Shown here: piece by piece, positions 1 to 8,653 of the stretch | Layout: each line of letters opens with the position of its first letter | How positions within the stretch are numbered: position 1 is the stretch's first letter | Assembly (NCBI RefSeq): GCF_050717515.1 | Contig: NZ_JBOITL010000025.1 | Location: forward strand, 248,001-312,000 | Direction: 5' to 3' | Source: Clostridium_AD sp050717515 | GTDB lineage: Bacteria; Bacillota; Clostridia; Clostridiales; Clostridiaceae | Length of the DNA: 64,000 nucleotides | Notes under the pieces: generated by a model | What the model saw: the letters and a program-made list of their open reading frames with translations, nothing else | What the model was told of the DNA's origin: nothing | Databases searched by the model: none | Program-made: the position numbers and the translations under genes

Positions 1-1135
1 GCGTTTGTAATACCACTGCCATTTATTTGAAGGTGTATGTTAACTTCAGTTTTTATGTTAGCAAAAATATCTTTTCCGTTTTTTTTAAAAAATTCACTTG
101 CTTTTGGTTTTTCTTTATCAAAAATTTGTCCAAAGCCTAAAATATCACTTTCATAATCTTTCTGTAATTTACTAATTAAAGACTGTATCTGGGTCTTGAT
201 TTTATCTTCTGCTTCGCCTTGAAATATTTTCAAGGATTCTTCTTCCATGAAATTCTTACTTCCTCCAATTTCTTCTATAGTTACAACCGGGTATATATCT
301 ATTACAAGTGATACTATTCCATTGTTGTAAAGGGGAGTTAATTTAGTCCTATTTTCATGTATTCCTAAGGTCACAAAAGTATCAGAACCAGAAACATTTT
401 TTATAACAATTAGTCCATCTTTTAATTTGTTTTTAATCATAAGCATGTATAGGGTTTCGTTCCCATTTAGATATCCTATAAGTTTATCTGATTTAAAAAT
501 AGCAGAGCCTTCTAGATGAGGGGATATAACCCCATTATTTAGTTCATTTTTAACTATAGCTATTGTTTCAGACTTTCCTTTTTGAGATATCCCATCTATA
601 AATGACCATAACTTTGAATCAGTAAATTTAGAAAGTGTTTTTCCTGACCTCATGGTCTTCTCAAGATGAAAGGAAGTTACTTCGTTAAGCTTAACCTTAC
701 CTTCTAAAATTTCGGCAGCACTATTCTCCTTTGATATTAACATCCACATATCTGATCTAACGTAGGGGGATCTATTAACCCAATCAATTACAGGAATTAC
801 ACCTTCTCTTGCTAAAGAATCACTTATTATTACTACCTTTGCGTCACTCCAAAAAAGTTTTAAACCGGTTTTTTCTATGGTATCTCTCACCGCGTTAAAT
901 ATACTGTCACCTTCGGATCTGTAAAGGTCAGAACTAATGATCGAGGATACCCCTTGCGTTTGTGTGGTTATAATTTCTGTTGTTACAATATATTTATTTG
1001 TTATTAAATCTTTATCTATTGCCATGCCAGCTACTATTGCTAAATTGTTTATTTCTACATAATTCCAGCACCCGCATAATATGATAGGACATATAGCTAT
1101 TAAAAAAACTACAATTACTAATTTTTTTTTTTCAT
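1..1135 (-). CDS. Ger(x)C family spore germination lipoprotein, 3' end outside window; start codon out of frame
   Basis: The minus-strand frame reads as a GerAC-type protein. It has a hydrophobic leader ending in a lipobox-like LCGC, then CWNYVEINNLAIVAGMAID, which is the typical mature N-terminus of the B/C subunit lipoprotein of germinant receptors. The C-terminal part runs off position 1 with about 375 residues visible, so the gene is nearly complete. It lies directly downstream of the GerA-family gene: the only plausible ATG (1135-1133) overlaps the gerA stop as ATGA and has a GAAGG ribosome site 6 bases upstream. That ATG is followed by 11 A residues and reaches a TAG after four more codons. 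The lipoprotein frame would need 12 or 9 A residues, and it contains no other ATG, GTG or TTG before the AGMAID segment. Either slippage restores the frame, the gene is switched off, or the base count is wrong. The family call is firm; expression status is open. Confidence 0.85.
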
Positions 1136-2631
1136 TTTAAACCTTCTTTCGCCCTTTTTTTTATGCGCTTTTTATTTTTTGTAAACATCTTCGGTCTTAA
1201 ATACATAGCCCACCAGGGGGCTCTAATTGCAGTATCTTTTATATCCTGGGTGGAAAAAGAAGGGACGTTAAGCATATAGGGTATACCAAAGGAGCGTATA
1301 GACATCATATGGAGAACTAAACCCATTACGCCAAAAATATAACCATACAAACCTAAGAAGGAAGATAATAACAAAAAAATAATTCGTATCTCTACTAGTC
1401 CTAAAACTTGAGGCAACATAATGCTTGCAATTCCTGTTATTGCAGTAATTATTACTATAGGGGCGCTGACTAGTCTTGCGCTAACAGCAGCATCACCAAG
1501 AACTAAGGCACCTACGATACTAATTGCGGCACCAACTTGTTTAGGCATTCTAAGACCTGCTTCCTTAAGTATCTCAAATATAATCATCATAGCCATGGCT
1601 TCTACAATTGAAGGGAAAGGTGTTCCTTTTCTCGCAGAATATATACTTAGAAGAAAGGGAGTTGGAATAAGTTCTTGATGGAAGGTAACAAGTGCTACAT
1701 ATATGGCTGAAGTACTAGTACTAATAAAAAAACATAACCATCTAAGCAACCTTACAAAAGAGGAATATAAAAAATTGTCATAATAGTCTTCATTGCTTTG
1801 AAAAACCTCAACAAAGATAGTCGGAAGAGTTAAAACAATAGGACTTCCATCACAGATTACTGCAAATCTACCTTCAAGAAGTTTTGCTACAACAACATCA
1901 GGTCTTTCTGTATTAATTATGGTTCTAAAAGGAGAATAGGGAGCATCTTTAATAAGTTCTTCAACGTAACCAGAATCTAAAATACCGTCAATATCAATAT
2001 TATTTAGTCTTTTCATTAATTCCTTAAGTATAGGTTCCTTTGCTATGCCCTCAATATAACACACACAAATTTGAGTTTTAGTTTGTTTCCCCATTTTCAT
2101 AAATATGAATTTTAAGTTAGGGTTAATAACGCGCCGCCTAATAAGTGTAAGGTTTAAATTCATTGATTCAGTAAAGCCTTCGCGAGGACCCCTAACTATA
2201 GTTTCTGCTTGAGGTTCTGAAATATTCCGTGTTTCCCAACCGATAGTATCTATAATAATTACATTGGCAAAACCATCTATGAAAAGCATAGTTTTTCCGT
2301 ATATAATCCCACATATAATATCATCAACAAGGTCGGATTTTTTATTGTTTCCGGTTAAAAGTACTTCTTGCATTAAAACATCCATAATTTCACTAGGATT
2401 AATACCTGCTATAGGACTTAATAAAATTGGTTTTATAATATTATCATTAATTAATTGGGTATTTGCCATTCCGTCAATGTAAATCAGCATACACTTAGTT
2501 ATATTAGGTCTACCAACTGATAGCACTCTATATACTACTGTTGTATCGTTAGTAAAAATATTTTTTATTATATTAATATTTTCATCTAATGAGGTTACTA
2601 GTTTTATATTTGAAAAGTCATTTGTATTCAT
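1132..2631 (-). CDS. GerA family spore germination protein (germinant receptor A subunit)
   Basis: This is the A subunit of a Ger-type nutrient germinant receptor, which sits in the spore inner membrane with a permease-like B subunit and a C lipoprotein. It has 499 residues, the usual size for the family. A soluble N-terminal part of roughly 290 residues (start MNTNDFSNIKL) is followed by a membrane region of several hydrophobic segments from about residue 295 to 450. The conserved GTPFPSIVEA stretch sits in that region, and a short Lys/Arg-rich tail ends the protein. The downstream Ger(x)C gene overlaps its stop by 3 bases, so they are one transcriptional unit; a B-subunit gene, if present, lies left of the window. 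An AAAGGAAG ribosome site precedes the ATG. Forespore (sigma G) expression is expected from the family, but I could not pick out the promoter. Confidence 0.93.
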   Translation of the reverse strand: MNTNDFSNIKLVTSLDENINIIKNIFTNDTTVVYRVLSVGRPNITKCMLIYIDGMANTQLINDNIIKPILLSPIAGINPSEIMDVLMQEVLLTGNNKKSDLVDDIICGIIYGKTMLFIDGFANVIIIDTIGWETRNISEPQAETIVRGPREGFTESMNLNLTLIRRRVINPNLKFIFMKMGKQTKTQICVCYIEGIAKEPILKELMKRLNNIDIDGILDSGYVEELIKDAPYSPFRTIINTERPDVVVAKLLEGRFAVICDGSPIVLTLPTIFVEVFQSNEDYYDNFLYSSFVRLLRWLCFFISTSTSAIYVALVTFHQELIPTPFLLSIYSARKGTPFPSIVEAMAMMIIFEILKEAGLRMPKQVGAAISIVGALVLGDAAVSARLVSAPIVIITAITGIASIMLPQVLGLVEIRIIFLLLSSFLGLYGYIFGVMGLVLHMMSIRSFGIPYMLNVPSFSTQDIKDTAIRAPWWAMYLRPKMFTKNKKRIKKRAKEGLK

Positions 2632-2730
2632 AAATTAGGCTTCCTTTATATTATAATAATTAACCACGTTGAGATATTTTATCCAATTTGTAAATACATT
2701 ATTCGCATACATATTTATGTGAAAAAATAT

Positions 2731-2784
2731 GGGGACAGTTAACAATTAATTGTTATAAAGTACAATTAGTTGTTAACCGTCCCC
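2731..2784. repeat. REP-like imperfect palindrome
   Basis: Two 23-base arms (2731-2753 and 2762-2784) are reverse complements at 21 of 23 positions. They begin and end with GGGGAC/GTCCCC followed by GTTAAC. GGGGACnGTT ends are characteristic of REP-like elements mobilised by IS200-type (RAYT) transposases in Firmicutes. No transposase is adjacent, so this would be a non-autonomous copy. Confidence 0.6.
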
Positions 2785-2830
2785 TTGTTTTTAACCTTGT
2801 TTTTAACCTTGTTTTTAGCTTTATTTTTAA
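2783..2830. repeat. Four tandem 12-bp repeats
   Basis: The unit CCTTGTTTTTAA occurs at 2783-2794 and 2795-2806. Two degenerate copies follow at 2807-2818 and 2819-2830. The array begins inside the right end of the REP-like palindrome. Confidence 0.7.
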
Positions 2831-3030
2831 TGATAAAATGAGAAATATTGTTAAAAAACAATAAAAAATATATTGCATTTAACTTTTATATATGGTAATA
2901 TAAGCTCATACTAACTGTTTAGTAGCAGTTAGTGCTGAGATTAACTAGATAACAACATATCCTCTTTTTAGAATATAATTGTTAATCGGTTGTTAGATCT
3001 TAATATTTGGAAAAAGGAGGAATGTTTAAA

Positions 3031-3195
3031 ATGGCAGATAAAACTTTAGTTTGTAAAGACTGTTCTAAAGACTTCGTATTCACTGAAGGCGAGCAAGAAT
3101 TCTACAAAGAAAAAGGATTCGATAATGAACCTCAAAGATGTGTTGATTGCAGAAGAGCAAGAAAACAACAAAATGACAGAGGATTCAGAAGATAG
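3031..3195 (+). CDS. Small zinc-ribbon domain protein
   Basis: This 54-residue protein has two Cys pairs, CKDC near residues 8-11 and CVDC near 37-40, separated by an FVFTEGEQEFY segment. That is the layout of the probable zinc-ribbon family often found in Clostridia and sometimes misnamed cytochrome c551. A basic, Gln/Arg-rich tail follows. The ATG at 3031 is chosen because AAAAAGGAGG ends 11 bases upstream; an in-frame upstream TTG at 3007 would start before the ribosome site. The gene is alone, with about 400 bases of 5' sequence and a strong terminator 15 bases after the stop. A single zinc bound by four Cys is likely. The cellular role is unknown. Confidence 0.85.
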   Translation: MADKTLVCKDCSKDFVFTEGEQEFYKEKGFDNEPQRCVDCRRARKQQNDRGFRR

Positions 3196-3210
3196 TAAAA
3201 AGAATATTAT

Positions 3211-3247
3211 AACCCTATAGGATTAAACCTATAGGGTTTATTTTTTT
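3211..3247 (+). terminator. Rho-independent terminator of the zinc-ribbon gene
   Basis: An 11-bp stem, AACCCTATAGG (3211-3221) with CCTATAGGGTT (3228-3238), is followed by a run of T. Confidence 0.9.
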
Positions 3248-3371
3248 GCTCTAAAACTATAATTATACGGTTCCATGGGTTGGGAATATAGTATAATGCT
3301 TAATAAGGAGTGGATTAAGTGATTAAAAACTACTTAGGTCAGGGCAGTTTGAGGGGAAATAGAAACTTAAG

Positions 3372-3413
3372 AAAACCCAAAACACTTAAATATCTTAAGT
3401 GTTTTGGGTTTTT
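3372..3413. terminator. Bidirectional terminator downstream of the P-type ATPase gene
   Basis: A perfect 18-bp stem (3372-3389 with 3395-3412) is flanked by T/A runs. It sits just past the stop of the minus-strand ATPase gene and can also stop plus-strand transcription. Confidence 0.85.
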
Positions 3414-3418
3414 AGTAT

Positions 3419-5956
3419 TTAAGAGAAATCATTTAAATTTTTGATTGCAGGATTTTCTTTTACTTTGCTGTGCTTTGAATTATTAAAAAACTTAACAATT
3501 TCCCACCAACCAGTAGACGCGGCACCAAGGATGCAGGCTAGCACAGCTGTTTTAAAATTAAGCGTCACAGTTTTAAAAATAGGGTGAGCAGCTGGAATAT
3601 ACACTATAGAAAATAACATTACTAAGGCTAAGCTATTAATGTAAAATCTAGCTTTACTACCTTTTTCTTTGAAAATACTAATTAGATACTTAGTGTTAGA
3701 TCTATTAACTAAGACTAGAATTACATTTCCAACTATTAAGACCATTAGTGAAAAAGTTCTTGCAAAGTCTGCACTTAAACCTGAATCAACCATATAGTGA
3801 AAAGGCAAAAATGATGCTAAAAACATTGTTGTACCCTGGAGTAGAACTTTTTTTGTTAAGTCTTTTGTAAGTAGTGGCTCTTTTGGTGATCGTGGGGGCT
3901 GCTCCATTATATAATCTTCTGCTGGTTCACCTTCGAAAACTATAGAGCAAGTTGGGTCTAAAATTAGCTCCAAAAGCACAATATGAACGGGCAGTAATAT
4001 TTGAGGTAAGTTAAAAATAGGTGAAAATAATGCTAAGGTCATAATAGGAATATGAATTATCATTATATATACCATAGCTTTTCGAATGTTATCAAAAACC
4101 CTTCTTCCATCTTCTATAGAGTGAACTATAGTTGTGAAATTATCGTCCATTAGAATCATATCCGCAGCTTCTTTCGCAACCTCTGTTCCCCTTTTTCCCA
4201 TTGCAATTCCTATATTAGCATTTTTTAGTGCTGGTGCATCATTTACTCCATCACCAGTCATTGCAACGATTTCACCATTCTTTTTAAGTGCCTTAACTAT
4301 CTTCATTTTATGTTCTGGAATTACTCTTGAGAAAATATCACAATGCTTCACTGCGGTGCAAAGTTCATCCTCTGTCATAACATCAATTTCATCTCCAGTA
4401 ATTGCACAATTATTAGATTTAAGACCTATTTCATTGCCTATAGCCATAGCTGTTTTAGAATAATCTCCTGTTATCATCATTACTCTTACACCAGCTTTTT
4501 TACAGAGGTCTATAGCATCTTCTACCCCTTCTTTTGGTGGATCTTGAAGTCCAATTAATCCCTTAAAACATAAACTATATTGTTCTAAACTATCATTAAG
4601 GGTAGAAGTTAATAAATCTGCCATTGCAAGAACTCTTAATCCCTTGCTAGCCATACCGTCTATAATATCTAAAATTTTTATTTCTTCATCTTGGGTTAAA
4701 TTACATAAGGGTAGTATAGTTTCTGGGGAACCTTTAGCTGCTACATAGTAGCTAGCATTTTCTTTGTAGATATTTGCCATTCTTTTATTTTTAGAATCAA
4801 AAGCAAATTTTTTAGCAAGCTCAAGATTGTAAAGCTCAGTTATGTCTATTTTATTTTTGCCAGCATCTACTATAGCTTTCTCCATAGGATCATAGGGATC
4901 TTTTTCACAAGCTAAAACTAAAAGCTTAGCTAAATCTTTATCCTGCATTTTATCAGGATCTATAAATCCATTGCTATATATAGTTTTTGTGCGCATTATA
5001 TTTTGTGTAATTGTTCCTGTTTTATCTACGCAAAGCACTGTGGTAGAACCTAAAGTTTCCACTGCAGGGATGCTGCGAATTAAGGTGTTCTTTTTAGCTA
5101 GCCTAAAGGCACCTAGGGATAAGAATATTGTAAGCACCACTGGAAATTCTTCTGGTATAATAGCCATAGCCAAGGTTATACCTGCAAGGATACTCTTAAC
5201 AAATTCACCAGTGTACATATATGAAAGTCCTATTACTAAAATGCATAGTATAAAACCTGCAATAGCTAAGGTTTTTACTAATTGAGATACCTTTTTTTGA
5301 AGTGGAGAAAGTTCCTGCCTTGTTTCACTTATTGCTTTCCCTATTTTCCCATACTCAGTTTCAAAGCCTATTGTTTTTACTCTAGCAGTACATTTTCCGA
5401 AATTAGACAATGTACCTGCATATAAATAATCTTGTTTCCAATAGGTTTTTGAGGAATCTATAGTTCCCACTGTTACCTTGTATACAGGTTCACTCTCTCC
5501 AGTAAGGGAAGATTCATCCACTGAGAAATTTGATTCCTCAATAACTTCACAATCTGCAGGAATACGGTTTCCCTCGGATAAAAAAATTATATCAGAAGGT
5601 ACAAGCTCGCGGCTTTTAATTACTTGTTTTTTACCATTTCTCATTGCGGTAACATGAGGCGCGGTCAAATCTTTTAGCGCATCTATAGTTTTTTCGGTTT
5701 TCCATTCCTGAACGAAAGTTATGGTGGCAACAAAAATAACAAAGATAAGCATTATACTACCTTCGCGAGGTTCCCCTAATATAAAATATAAGGTAGCGGC
5801 TCCTGCTAATAATAAAAACATAGGCTCTTTGAATACACTTAAAAACTTTAGTATAGGGTTAGATTTTTTAGTTTTTATAAGCTCATTAAAACCATATTTC
5901 TCTCTGAGGACTTTTACTTGTTCATTATTCAGATCATTTAATAATTCTTTTTCCAT
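3419..5956 (-). CDS. P-type cation-translocating ATPase (P2, Ca2+-ATPase-like)
   Basis: This is an integral membrane pump that uses ATP to move a cation, probably Ca2+. It has 845 residues and every P-type hallmark: TGES at 152-155 (actuator), PEEFP at 268-272 in transmembrane helix M4, DKTGT with the phosphorylated Asp at 311, KGSPE around 408-412 (nucleotide binding) and TGDGVND at 567-573. The short N-terminus without CxxC metal-binding motifs, together with the M4 PEEFP signature, argues against a heavy-metal P1B pump. The transported ion cannot be fixed from sequence alone. The gene stands alone, starts with ATG after a GAGGTG ribosome site and ends at a bidirectional terminator. It is divergent from the zinc-ribbon gene only by way of that terminator, so no operon partner is visible. 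Confidence 0.92.
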   Translation of the reverse strand: MEKELLNDLNNEQVKVLREKYGFNELIKTKKSNPILKFLSVFKEPMFLLLAGAATLYFILGEPREGSIMLIFVIFVATITFVQEWKTEKTIDALKDLTAPHVTAMRNGKKQVIKSRELVPSDIIFLSEGNRIPADCEVIEESNFSVDESSLTGESEPVYKVTVGTIDSSKTYWKQDYLYAGTLSNFGKCTARVKTIGFETEYGKIGKAISETRQELSPLQKKVSQLVKTLAIAGFILCILVIGLSYMYTGEFVKSILAGITLAMAIIPEEFPVVLTIFLSLGAFRLAKKNTLIRSIPAVETLGSTTVLCVDKTGTITQNIMRTKTIYSNGFIDPDKMQDKDLAKLLVLACEKDPYDPMEKAIVDAGKNKIDITELYNLELAKKFAFDSKNKRMANIYKENASYYVAAKGSPETILPLCNLTQDEEIKILDIIDGMASKGLRVLAMADLLTSTLNDSLEQYSLCFKGLIGLQDPPKEGVEDAIDLCKKAGVRVMMITGDYSKTAMAIGNEIGLKSNNCAITGDEIDVMTEDELCTAVKHCDIFSRVIPEHKMKIVKALKKNGEIVAMTGDGVNDAPALKNANIGIAMGKRGTEVAKEAADMILMDDNFTTIVHSIEDGRRVFDNIRKAMVYIMIIHIPIMTLALFSPIFNLPQILLPVHIVLLELILDPTCSIVFEGEPAEDYIMEQPPRSPKEPLLTKDLTKKVLLQGTTMFLASFLPFHYMVDSGLSADFARTFSLMVLIVGNVILVLVNRSNTKYLISIFKEKGSKARFYINSLALVMLFSIVYIPAAHPIFKTVTLNFKTAVLACILGAASTGWWEIVKFFNNSKHSKVKENPAIKNLNDFS

Positions 5957-6171
5957 TTATTACACCTCGTTATCAATTAATAATTAGTACATTAACTATT
6001 ATATGCTACAAACATAGAAATGTTAAGCATTATTAAAAATAATTATGTGGAGATATATTATCAATTGATAATTAAAAATAGATATTAATGGTAATTAATT
6101 GTAAATAATATGTATTAATATATGATAACAATTATTAAATGAATAAATTGAAGTATAGAAAAACCATATCA

Positions 6172-7050
6172 TCAGTTTTTTTGGCATATATACACTCCAG
6201 CAATTATCAGAAAAGTAGTGATGATTTTTACAGCTGATATACTCTCATTTAATATGGTTACTGAAAGTATAATAGAAAAAATAGGTACTAAATTAATAAA
6301 GATTGAAGTTTTGCTTGGACCTATCTTTTTAATGGAGATTTGCTGAACTAAATAGCCTATAACAGATGCGAATATGCTCATATATACCACGGCTAAAAAT
6401 GAGTAGTAGGGAATTTGATTTATAAAAGTCCAAGGCTTTTCATATATAACAAAAGGAATTAAAAAAATGCTACAAAATAAAAAGCTGTAAAAGGTTAGTA
6501 TTAGCGGTGAAAATTTATGCAGATACACTTTGCTAAAAACAGAATAGGCAGCCCACAAACAAACAGCTATAAGCATTAATAAATCGCCTTTGTTTAAGGA
6601 TAGGTTATGCATTGTGGATAGATTCGCATTTGTTATAGTTAAAAAAACACCTAAAAATGATAAAATTATTCCAATAGCTCTTTTAAAGGTTATTTTATCT
6701 TTTAGGAATATAATGCATAAAATTGTTGTTATTATAGGATTTGTGGCTCCTATTAGTGAAGAATTTATTGCGGTAGTATATTTTAAGGCAGTAAAAAAGA
6801 AAACATGATAGCCAAACATTCCAATTATACCTGTAAATAAAAATATAGGGATATCTTTTTTAGTTAATTTATAATTGCTTTTGTCCCTAGATTTTACTAC
6901 AAAATAAAGAATAGTGGTTGCAATAAAAAACCTTAAAAAAGTCAAAGTAAAGGTTGGGATAAAAGGTACTGAGAGTTTCCCAGCAATAAATGCACCTGCC
7001 CAAAAAAATGTGGATAAAACCATTAGTAAGTATATTTTTCTGTTTGACAA
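6172..7050 (-). CDS. EamA/DMT family permease
   Basis: The 292-residue protein is almost entirely hydrophobic, with about ten predicted transmembrane helices arranged as two EamA repeats. The first runs from MSNRKIYLLMVLSTFFWAG and the second begins near GDLLMLIAVCLWAAYSV. Length and layout fit drug/metabolite transporters such as RhaT or YdcZ-type exporters of amino acids or metabolites; the substrate is not predictable. The gene is monocistronic, with AT-rich intergenic regions of about 215 and 270 bases on either side in which I see no further genes. The start ATG at 7050 is preceded by a weak AAGGAG-like site. Confidence 0.88.
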   Translation of the reverse strand: MSNRKIYLLMVLSTFFWAGAFIAGKLSVPFIPTFTLTFLRFFIATTILYFVVKSRDKSNYKLTKKDIPIFLFTGIIGMFGYHVFFFTALKYTTAINSSLIGATNPIITTILCIIFLKDKITFKRAIGIILSFLGVFLTITNANLSTMHNLSLNKGDLLMLIAVCLWAAYSVFSKVYLHKFSPLILTFYSFLFCSIFLIPFVIYEKPWTFINQIPYYSFLAVVYMSIFASVIGYLVQQISIKKIGPSKTSIFINLVPIFSIILSVTILNESISAVKIITTFLIIAGVYICQKN

Positions 7051-7239
7051 AATACCAACTCCTTATTATTAGTAATTACTCAGCTACTATTTTAAGTAAA
7101 CTTTATATTCATTTAAAAAAATTACACATTCAAATATGTATAACGTTAATGTTACTACCTTTTAGCCTATTATGAAAGATAATTATAAGCAGAATAGATT
7201 AAAATTAGAAGGGCGATGAAAATATATTATGTTAAATAT

Positions 7240-7268
7240 TTGAAAGTTATATTGATATTATGTATAAT
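7240..7268 (+). promoter_or_regulatory. Predicted sigma-A promoter of the GH3 lipoprotein gene
   Basis: TTGAAA (7240-7245), a 17-base spacer and TATAAT (7263-7268) lie about 60 bases before the start codon. Confidence 0.6.
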
Positions 7269-7329
7269 TGAACAAGGGTACAGTTATAGTGTTTAGAGTT
7301 TATGTTTTATATAAATAGGGGGAATGGCA

Positions 7330-8601
7330 TTGTTAAAAAAAACTACTCTAATTCTAGTGATAATATTGCTTATACCAATTATGTCTGCTTGCAATATATT
7401 TAAGAAGGGTATTAATCAAAAAGCAAATAATACGCTAGCACAGGAAGAGGCAACAAAAGCTAATGATTCACAAGATTTAGAAGTGATATCTGAGCCTAAA
7501 GAAATAGATCCAATTATAGAGCAAATAGGTAAAATGACTATAGATGAAAAAATAGGACAAATGCTAGTAGTAGGGATTGAGGGTCATGATTTAAATGATA
7601 ATACCAAAAGTCTCATAGAAAAGTCTAAGGTAGGTGGCGTTATATTATTCTCAAATAATATTCAAGATGCCAGGCAGTTACTTAATTTATTGAATTCTTT
7701 AAAAAATGAAAATTCACATAACAAAGTACCTCTGTTTTTATCCCTTGATGAAGAGGGTGGTAGAGTAACAAGGATGCCAAAGGAATTTAAAAGGATTCCA
7801 ACAAATAAAGCAATAGGAAAAATAAATGATAAGACACTATCCTATAAGATAGGTGCTGCAATAGGGTATGAAATAGGTGCTTTTGGATTTAATATGGACT
7901 TTGCACCGGTTCTTGATGTTAACAGTAATCCCAAAAATTCAGTTATAGGGGATAGGTCTTTTGGATGGGATATAAATCTCGTAAGCAACTTAGCTATCCA
8001 AACTATGAAGGGAATTCAATCGCAAAATGTTATACCTGTAGTGAAACATTTTCCAGGACATGGGGATACCTCTGTAGATTCTCATATGGGACTTCCTTCT
8101 GTAAATAATGATTTGAAAAGGTTAAAGAGCTTTGAGCTAATACCTTTTGCAAAGGCAATAAAAAATAATGCAGATGCAGTAATGATTGCACATATACTTT
8201 TGTCTAAGATAGATAGTGAAAATCCCTCCTCATTGTCAAAAACAATTATTACAGATATCTTAAGAACTGACCTTAAGTTTAATGGTGTTATAATCACTGA
8301 TGATATGACTATGGGTGCTATAGTGAAAAATTATGATATTGGAGGAGCTGCAGTAAAATCAGTAAAGGCAGGAACCGACATAGTGCTTGTGTGCCACGGA
8401 TATGATAATGAATTAGCAGTAATTAATGCACTGAAAAATTCACTATTAAAGGGAGAGGTATCTGGGCAACGGATAGATGAAAGTGTTTATAGGATACTGA
8501 GTCTTAAACAAAAATATAAATTAAAAGATGAAATAATAAAGTCTGTAGATGTTAAGGGTATAAATAATAAAATATACAATGTACTAAAAAATAAATTTTA
8601 A
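7330..8601 (+). CDS. Lipoprotein glycoside hydrolase family 3, beta-N-acetylhexosaminidase (NagZ-like)
   Basis: This enzyme is expected to remove N-acetylglucosamine from muropeptides during peptidoglycan turnover, anchored on the outer face of the membrane. The N-terminus has a lysine-rich, hydrophobic signal ending in IMSAC, with the lipidated Cys near residue 21. The GH3 domain fills the remainder. It contains KHFPGHGDT, the DSH segment carrying the Asp-His acid/base dyad of NagZ-type enzymes (about 250/252), and ITDDMTMGA with the candidate nucleophile Asp near 324. Total length of about 423 residues covers only the catalytic domain, without the C-terminal domain of longer homologues. The TTG at 7330 is preferred because AGGGGGA at 7317-7323 lies 6 bases upstream; the ATG at 7324 directly abuts that site and remains possible. 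A shared terminator follows. Confidence 0.88.
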   Translation: MLKKTTLILVIILLIPIMSACNIFKKGINQKANNTLAQEEATKANDSQDLEVISEPKEIDPIIEQIGKMTIDEKIGQMLVVGIEGHDLNDNTKSLIEKSKVGGVILFSNNIQDARQLLNLLNSLKNENSHNKVPLFLSLDEEGGRVTRMPKEFKRIPTNKAIGKINDKTLSYKIGAAIGYEIGAFGFNMDFAPVLDVNSNPKNSVIGDRSFGWDINLVSNLAIQTMKGIQSQNVIPVVKHFPGHGDTSVDSHMGLPSVNNDLKRLKSFELIPFAKAIKNNADAVMIAHILLSKIDSENPSSLSKTIITDILRTDLKFNGVIITDDMTMGAIVKNYDIGGAAVKSVKAGTDIVLVCHGYDNELAVINALKNSLLKGEVSGQRIDESVYRILSLKQKYKLKDEIIKSVDVKGINNKIYNVLKNKF

Positions 8602-8620
8602 GAACTCATACAACAATATA

Positions 8621-8653
8621 AAAATAAGGATACCAATTTGGTATCCTTATTTT
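8621..8653. terminator. Bidirectional terminator between convergent genes
   Basis: A perfect 14-bp stem AAAATAAGGATACC/GGTATCCTTATTTT has a 5-base loop. It overlaps the last codons of the convergent minus-strand gene. Confidence 0.88.

Noticed and set aside
1421..1678. Plus-strand ORF inside gerA
   Set aside because: Antisense shadow of a well-supported gene; no ribosome site. The same applies to the other antisense or out-of-frame ORFs within strong genes, for example 4134-4463, 4971-5285, 25927-26262, 29772-30191, 46997-47398 and 57582-57872.
3319..3438. GTG ORF of 39 codons after AAGGAG
   Set aside because: It runs through the perfect bidirectional terminator and ends inside the ATPase gene; no recognisable family.
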